From Paenibacillus spongiae (GTDB lineage: Bacteria > Bacillota > Bacilli > Paenibacillales > Paenibacillaceae): DNA of 64,000 nt. A model generated the notes under the pieces. The model was not told where the DNA came from. It made no database searches and saw only the letters and a program-made list of their open reading frames with translations. This document shows, in pieces, positions 60,366 to 64,000 of the stretch (positions within the stretch are counted from its first letter, which is position 1; each line of letters starts with the position of its first letter). The stretch covers positions 6,868,501 to 6,932,500 of the forward strand of contig NZ_CP091430.1 in assembly GCF_024734895.1 (NCBI RefSeq), written 5' to 3'. The position numbers and the translations under genes are program-made.

Positions 60366-61517
60366 ATGACGAAGATTAAGGTCGGTATTGTCGGAGCGAG
60401 AGGTTTAAGCACCTTATTGGGATTTCAGTCCTGTCCTGAAGCAGAAGTCGTCGCGCTATGCGATTTGGACGAGGCGTTATTGAAAGAAGCAGCGCTGAGA
60501 CATCATATTCCGAACACCTACCGCATCTACGAGGATATGCTAGAATCGGATATTGATGCCGTCGTCGTATCCTCACCGATGCAGCTGCATGTCCCTCAGA
60601 CGCTTGCCGCGCTCGATGCCGGCAAGCATGTGCTGAGTGAAGTGACCGCTGGTGTTACCATGGACGAATTGTGGTGGCTGAAGGATGCTGTCGAGAAGTA
60701 CGGCAAGGTGTACATGATGGCCGAGAATTACTGCTACATCCCGGAGAACCAGCTTATTAGCAACATGGTCGAGCAAGGATTATTCGGTGACGTATACTTT
60801 GGCGAAGGGGAATACCTTCATGACATTAAAAGCTTGGCGGTCGGCTATAACCGTCCAACCAGCGGATCGGCCGGCAGCAGAACCTCCTGGAGGAAATATT
60901 GGCAGCTTGGAAAGCGCGGCGCCTTCTACCCTACTCACAGTCTGGGTCCGGTCATGAAATGGTTCAAGCACGACCGTATCAAATCCGTTACCTGTCTGGG
61001 AACGGGATGGCATACCGCGCCTGAGCTCCGTCAGGAAGACACGACCATCACCTTATGCCAGCTCGAAAGCGGCAAGCTGATCAAGCTCCGTATCGACTGC
61101 ATTTCCGAACGTCCGCACAATATGTCCTACTACACCCTTCAAGGCACTAAAGGCTGCTACGAGGCGCCACGGGGATTAGGAGACCAGCACAAAATATGGC
61201 TTGCCTCCGATCAAGCTGGCGAGCATCCGGAATGGCGGCCGTTGAAGGATTACTACACCTATTTGCCAGACCGGTACAAGAATGTAACCGCTGAGCAAAA
61301 AGCTGCCGGCCACTGGGGTGGCGATTATTTTATCGTGCAAGACTTCGTCGATGCGATTGCGAAGAACGCCAAGCCTGCCATCGACGTCTATGAAGCCTGT
61401 GAGTGGACAGCGGTCGGCCTGCTCTCCGAGCTTTCGGTCATGAACGGCGGGAAGTCGATGGATATGCCTGATTTTCGTAACAGCTCTTCTTACCGGGATC
61501 AAATTATCAAGTTATAA
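60366..61517 (+). CDS. Gfo/Idh/MocA-family oxidoreductase
   Basis: 383 residues. The N-terminal Rossmann domain (VGIVGARGLSTLLGF, EVVALCDLDEALLKEA) binds NAD(P); the C-terminal alpha/beta substrate domain includes VYMMAENYCYIPEN and GAFYPTHSLGPVMKW with the catalytic His. The usual EKP motif is replaced by SEVTAG. Members oxidise or epimerise sugars, inositols and sugar nucleotides; a hexose derivative is likely. AGGAGGGG lies five to eight bases before the ATG. It stands alone on the plus strand between two identical tRNA-Leu genes, convergent with the rRNA/tRNA operon. Confidence 0.92.
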   Translation: MTKIKVGIVGARGLSTLLGFQSCPEAEVVALCDLDEALLKEAALRHHIPNTYRIYEDMLESDIDAVVVSSPMQLHVPQTLAALDAGKHVLSEVTAGVTMDELWWLKDAVEKYGKVYMMAENYCYIPENQLISNMVEQGLFGDVYFGEGEYLHDIKSLAVGYNRPTSGSAGSRTSWRKYWQLGKRGAFYPTHSLGPVMKWFKHDRIKSVTCLGTGWHTAPELRQEDTTITLCQLESGKLIKLRIDCISERPHNMSYYTLQGTKGCYEAPRGLGDQHKIWLASDQAGEHPEWRPLKDYYTYLPDRYKNVTAEQKAAGHWGGDYFIVQDFVDAIAKNAKPAIDVYEACEWTAVGLLSELSVMNGGKSMDMPDFRNSSSYRDQIIKL

Positions 61518-61663
61518 GAAGGCACGGATGGCAACAGATGACCGGGGCATATAATCAGGTGGTGGAGAAGGAACGAATCTATTTTTACCCCTTCTCTATT
61601 AGATTCACTCTATGTCAAAATTCCCACGATATGTTTAATGCCCTTCAGATTTAAACATAAAAA

Positions 61664-61691
61664 AATCTCAAGATCAAATGATCTTGAGATT
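61664..61691 (-). terminator. Terminator of rRNA/tRNA operon
   Basis: AATCTCAAGAT-CATTTG-ATCTTGAGATT followed by TTTTT on the minus strand. The A- and T-rich flanks also fit the convergent oxidoreductase gene. Confidence 0.85.
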
Positions 61692-61703
61692 GGTTTTTGA
61701 TGT

Positions 61704-61786
61704 TGGTGCGCGTAGAGGGACTTGAACCCCCACGGTCGCCCGCCAGATCCTAAGTCTGGTGCGTCTGCCAATTCCGCCATACGCGC
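61704..61786 (-). tRNA. tRNA-Leu (anticodon TAG), copy 2
   Basis: Same 83 bases as the copy at 60037; last tRNA of the rRNA-linked cluster. Confidence 0.95.
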
Positions 61787-61822
61787 ACAAATATTTCATA
61801 GCCATTCTTCTCTAAGGAAAAA

Positions 61823-61898
61823 TGGTGAGCCATGTAGGACTCGAACCTACGACACCCTGATTAAAAGTCAGGTGCTCTACCAACTGAGCTAATGGCTC
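61823..61898 (-). tRNA. tRNA-Lys (anticodon TTT)
   Basis: Acceptor GAGCCAT/ATGGCTC, anticodon loop CTTTTAA, encoded CCA. Confidence 0.95.
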
Positions 61899-61899
61899 A

Positions 61900-61974
61900 T
61901 GGCTGGGGATCCAGGGATCGAACCTGGGAATGACGGAGTCAAAGTCCGTTGCCTTACCGCTTGGCTAATCCCCA
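61900..61974 (-). tRNA. tRNA-Gln (anticodon TTG)
   Basis: Acceptor TGGGGAT/ATCCCCA, anticodon loop CTTTGAC, encoded CCA. One base separates it from tRNA-Lys. Confidence 0.95.
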
Positions 61975-61981
61975 ACATCAA

Positions 61982-62057
61982 TGGTGGAGGCTGACGGGAT
62001 CGAACCGCCGACCCTCTGCTTGTAAGGCAGATGCTCTCCCAGCTGAGCTAAGCCTCC
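61982..62057 (-). tRNA. tRNA-Val (anticodon TAC)
   Basis: Acceptor GGAGGCT/AGCCTCC, anticodon loop CTTACAA, encoded CCA. Confidence 0.95.
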
Positions 62058-62111
62058 ATAGTATGTCCGATATGTACGCCATTTACCCATCGTCTATCGG
62101 TTAAGTAAATA

Positions 62112-62186
62112 TGGTGACCCGTAGGGGATTCGAACCCCTGTTACCTCCGTGAAAGGGAGGTGTCTTAACCCCTTGACCAACGGGCC
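62112..62186 (-). tRNA. tRNA-Glu (anticodon TTC)
   Basis: Acceptor GGCCCGT/ACGGGTC (with one G-T pair), anticodon loop CTTTCAC, encoded CCA. Confidence 0.95.
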
Positions 62187-62222
62187 GCAGTCATTCTCCG
62201 CTGCATGCTTGCAGTAAAAAAG

Positions 62223-62298
62223 TGGAGCTCTCAACCGGGATCGAACCGGTGACCTCATCCTTACCATGGATGCACTCTACCTACTGAGCTATGAGAGC
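62223..62298 (-). tRNA. tRNA-Thr (anticodon GGT)
   Basis: Acceptor GCTCTCA/TGAGAGC, anticodon stem CATCC with loop ATGGTAA, encoded CCA. Confidence 0.94.
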
Positions 62299-62303
62299 AG
62301 AAA

Positions 62304-62379
62304 TGGCTCCCCGAACAGGACTCGAACCTGTGACAACTCGATTAACAGTCGAGTGCTCTACCAACTGAGCTATCAGGGA
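62304..62379 (-). tRNA. tRNA-Asn (anticodon GTT)
   Basis: Acceptor TCCCTGA/TCGGGGA (G-T pairs), anticodon loop CTGTTAA, encoded CCA. First tRNA after the 23S gene. Confidence 0.95.
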
Positions 62380-62398
62380 ACAATATAAAGGATGTTTT

Positions 62399-62421
62399 AC
62401 ACCCTGAAAACTGGATACGAG
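62399..62421 (-). other. 3' half of the 23S rRNA processing stem
   Basis: On the minus strand CTCGTATCCAGTTTTCAGGG is the complement of the TGAAAACTGGATACGA phrase that usually precedes 23S genes in Bacillales; the two halves pair in the precursor so that RNase can cut out 23S. Confidence 0.55.
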
Positions 62422-62487
62422 TTTGCGTAACTCTTACATCTAAAGCATATGCTTCCGAAGCAGACTTTCACTCCGTGAAAGCTTGTA

Positions 62488-64000
<1,513 letters not shown>

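Noticed and set aside
62404..62421. TGAAAACTGGATACGA on the plus strand as a sign of a plus-strand rRNA operon
   Set aside because: It is better explained as the 3' half of the 23S processing stem of the minus-strand operon, since no plus-strand rRNA follows.

Overview
This window looks like chromosomal DNA of a Gram-positive, Paenibacillus-like member of the Bacillales. Support comes from the cdaA-cdaR-glmM-glmS order with a glmS ribozyme, a SigW/RsiW-type pair, a YesN/YesM-type two-component pair beside lipoprotein sugar transporters, strong AGGAGG ribosome binding sites, CcpA-type cre boxes and an rRNA operon with a trailing tRNA cluster. The identification rests on gene content only. The window holds parts of a glycan-utilisation gene set, a possible toxin/immunity locus, a housekeeping block and rRNA/tRNA genes.

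Layout. 1-3.9 kb (minus strand): a beta-propeller/permease fusion cut by the window edge, its solute-binding lipoprotein and a GntR regulator. 3.9-5.7 kb: non-coding DNA with tandem repeats and one small membrane protein. 5.7-18.5 kb: a sugar catabolic locus with a secreted clan GH-A glycosidase, a ManD/RspA-type sugar-acid dehydratase, an SDR dehydrogenase, two permeases, a solute-binding lipoprotein, a divergent membrane sensor that lacks any output domain, and a histidine kinase/response regulator pair. 19.2-21.8 kb: a PrsW-like membrane protease whose C-terminus resembles a polymorphic-toxin nuclease, followed directly by a small acidic protein that is probably its immunity protein. 22.2-28.5 kb: a GH99-like protein and a GH2 beta-mannosidase, each with a divergent AraC regulator. 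29.2-35.9 kb: an ECF sigma factor with a DUF4179 membrane protein, a sirtuin, an unrecognised protein, an APH-family kinase, and a MerR regulator with a MerR-type promoter driving a DapB-like oxidoreductase. 36.1-44.4 kb: a GH26 mannanase and two GxGYxYP-type secreted proteins, with a decayed tyrosine recombinase between the latter two. 44.8-57.4 kb: glmS with ribozyme, glmM, cdaR, cdaA, rsiW, sigW, ppc and a cell-wall amidase. 57.6-64 kb: a four-tRNA cluster, LysR and DJ-1/PfpI genes, a Gfo/Idh/MocA oxidoreductase between two identical tRNA-Leu genes, six more tRNAs and the 3' half of a 23S rRNA gene.

How the genes work together. GH26, GH2 beta-mannosidase, GH99-like and clan GH-A enzymes, together with the ManD-like dehydratase and SDR, suggest breakdown of mannose- or uronate-containing polysaccharides. 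Sugars would enter through ABC importers whose ATPase is encoded elsewhere, and control would be by AraC, two-component and CcpA systems. CdaA, CdaR and GlmM couple c-di-AMP synthesis to amino-sugar supply, and the ribozyme lets glucosamine-6-phosphate limit GlmS.

The most unusual items are the PrsW-toxin fusion with its partner, the propeller-permease fusion, the output-less sensor, the probable CTG-started GxGYxYP gene, the distant glmS ribozyme with a long P1-P2 insertion, the self-contained MerR promoter, and a family of dispersed intergenic repeats present at three places.
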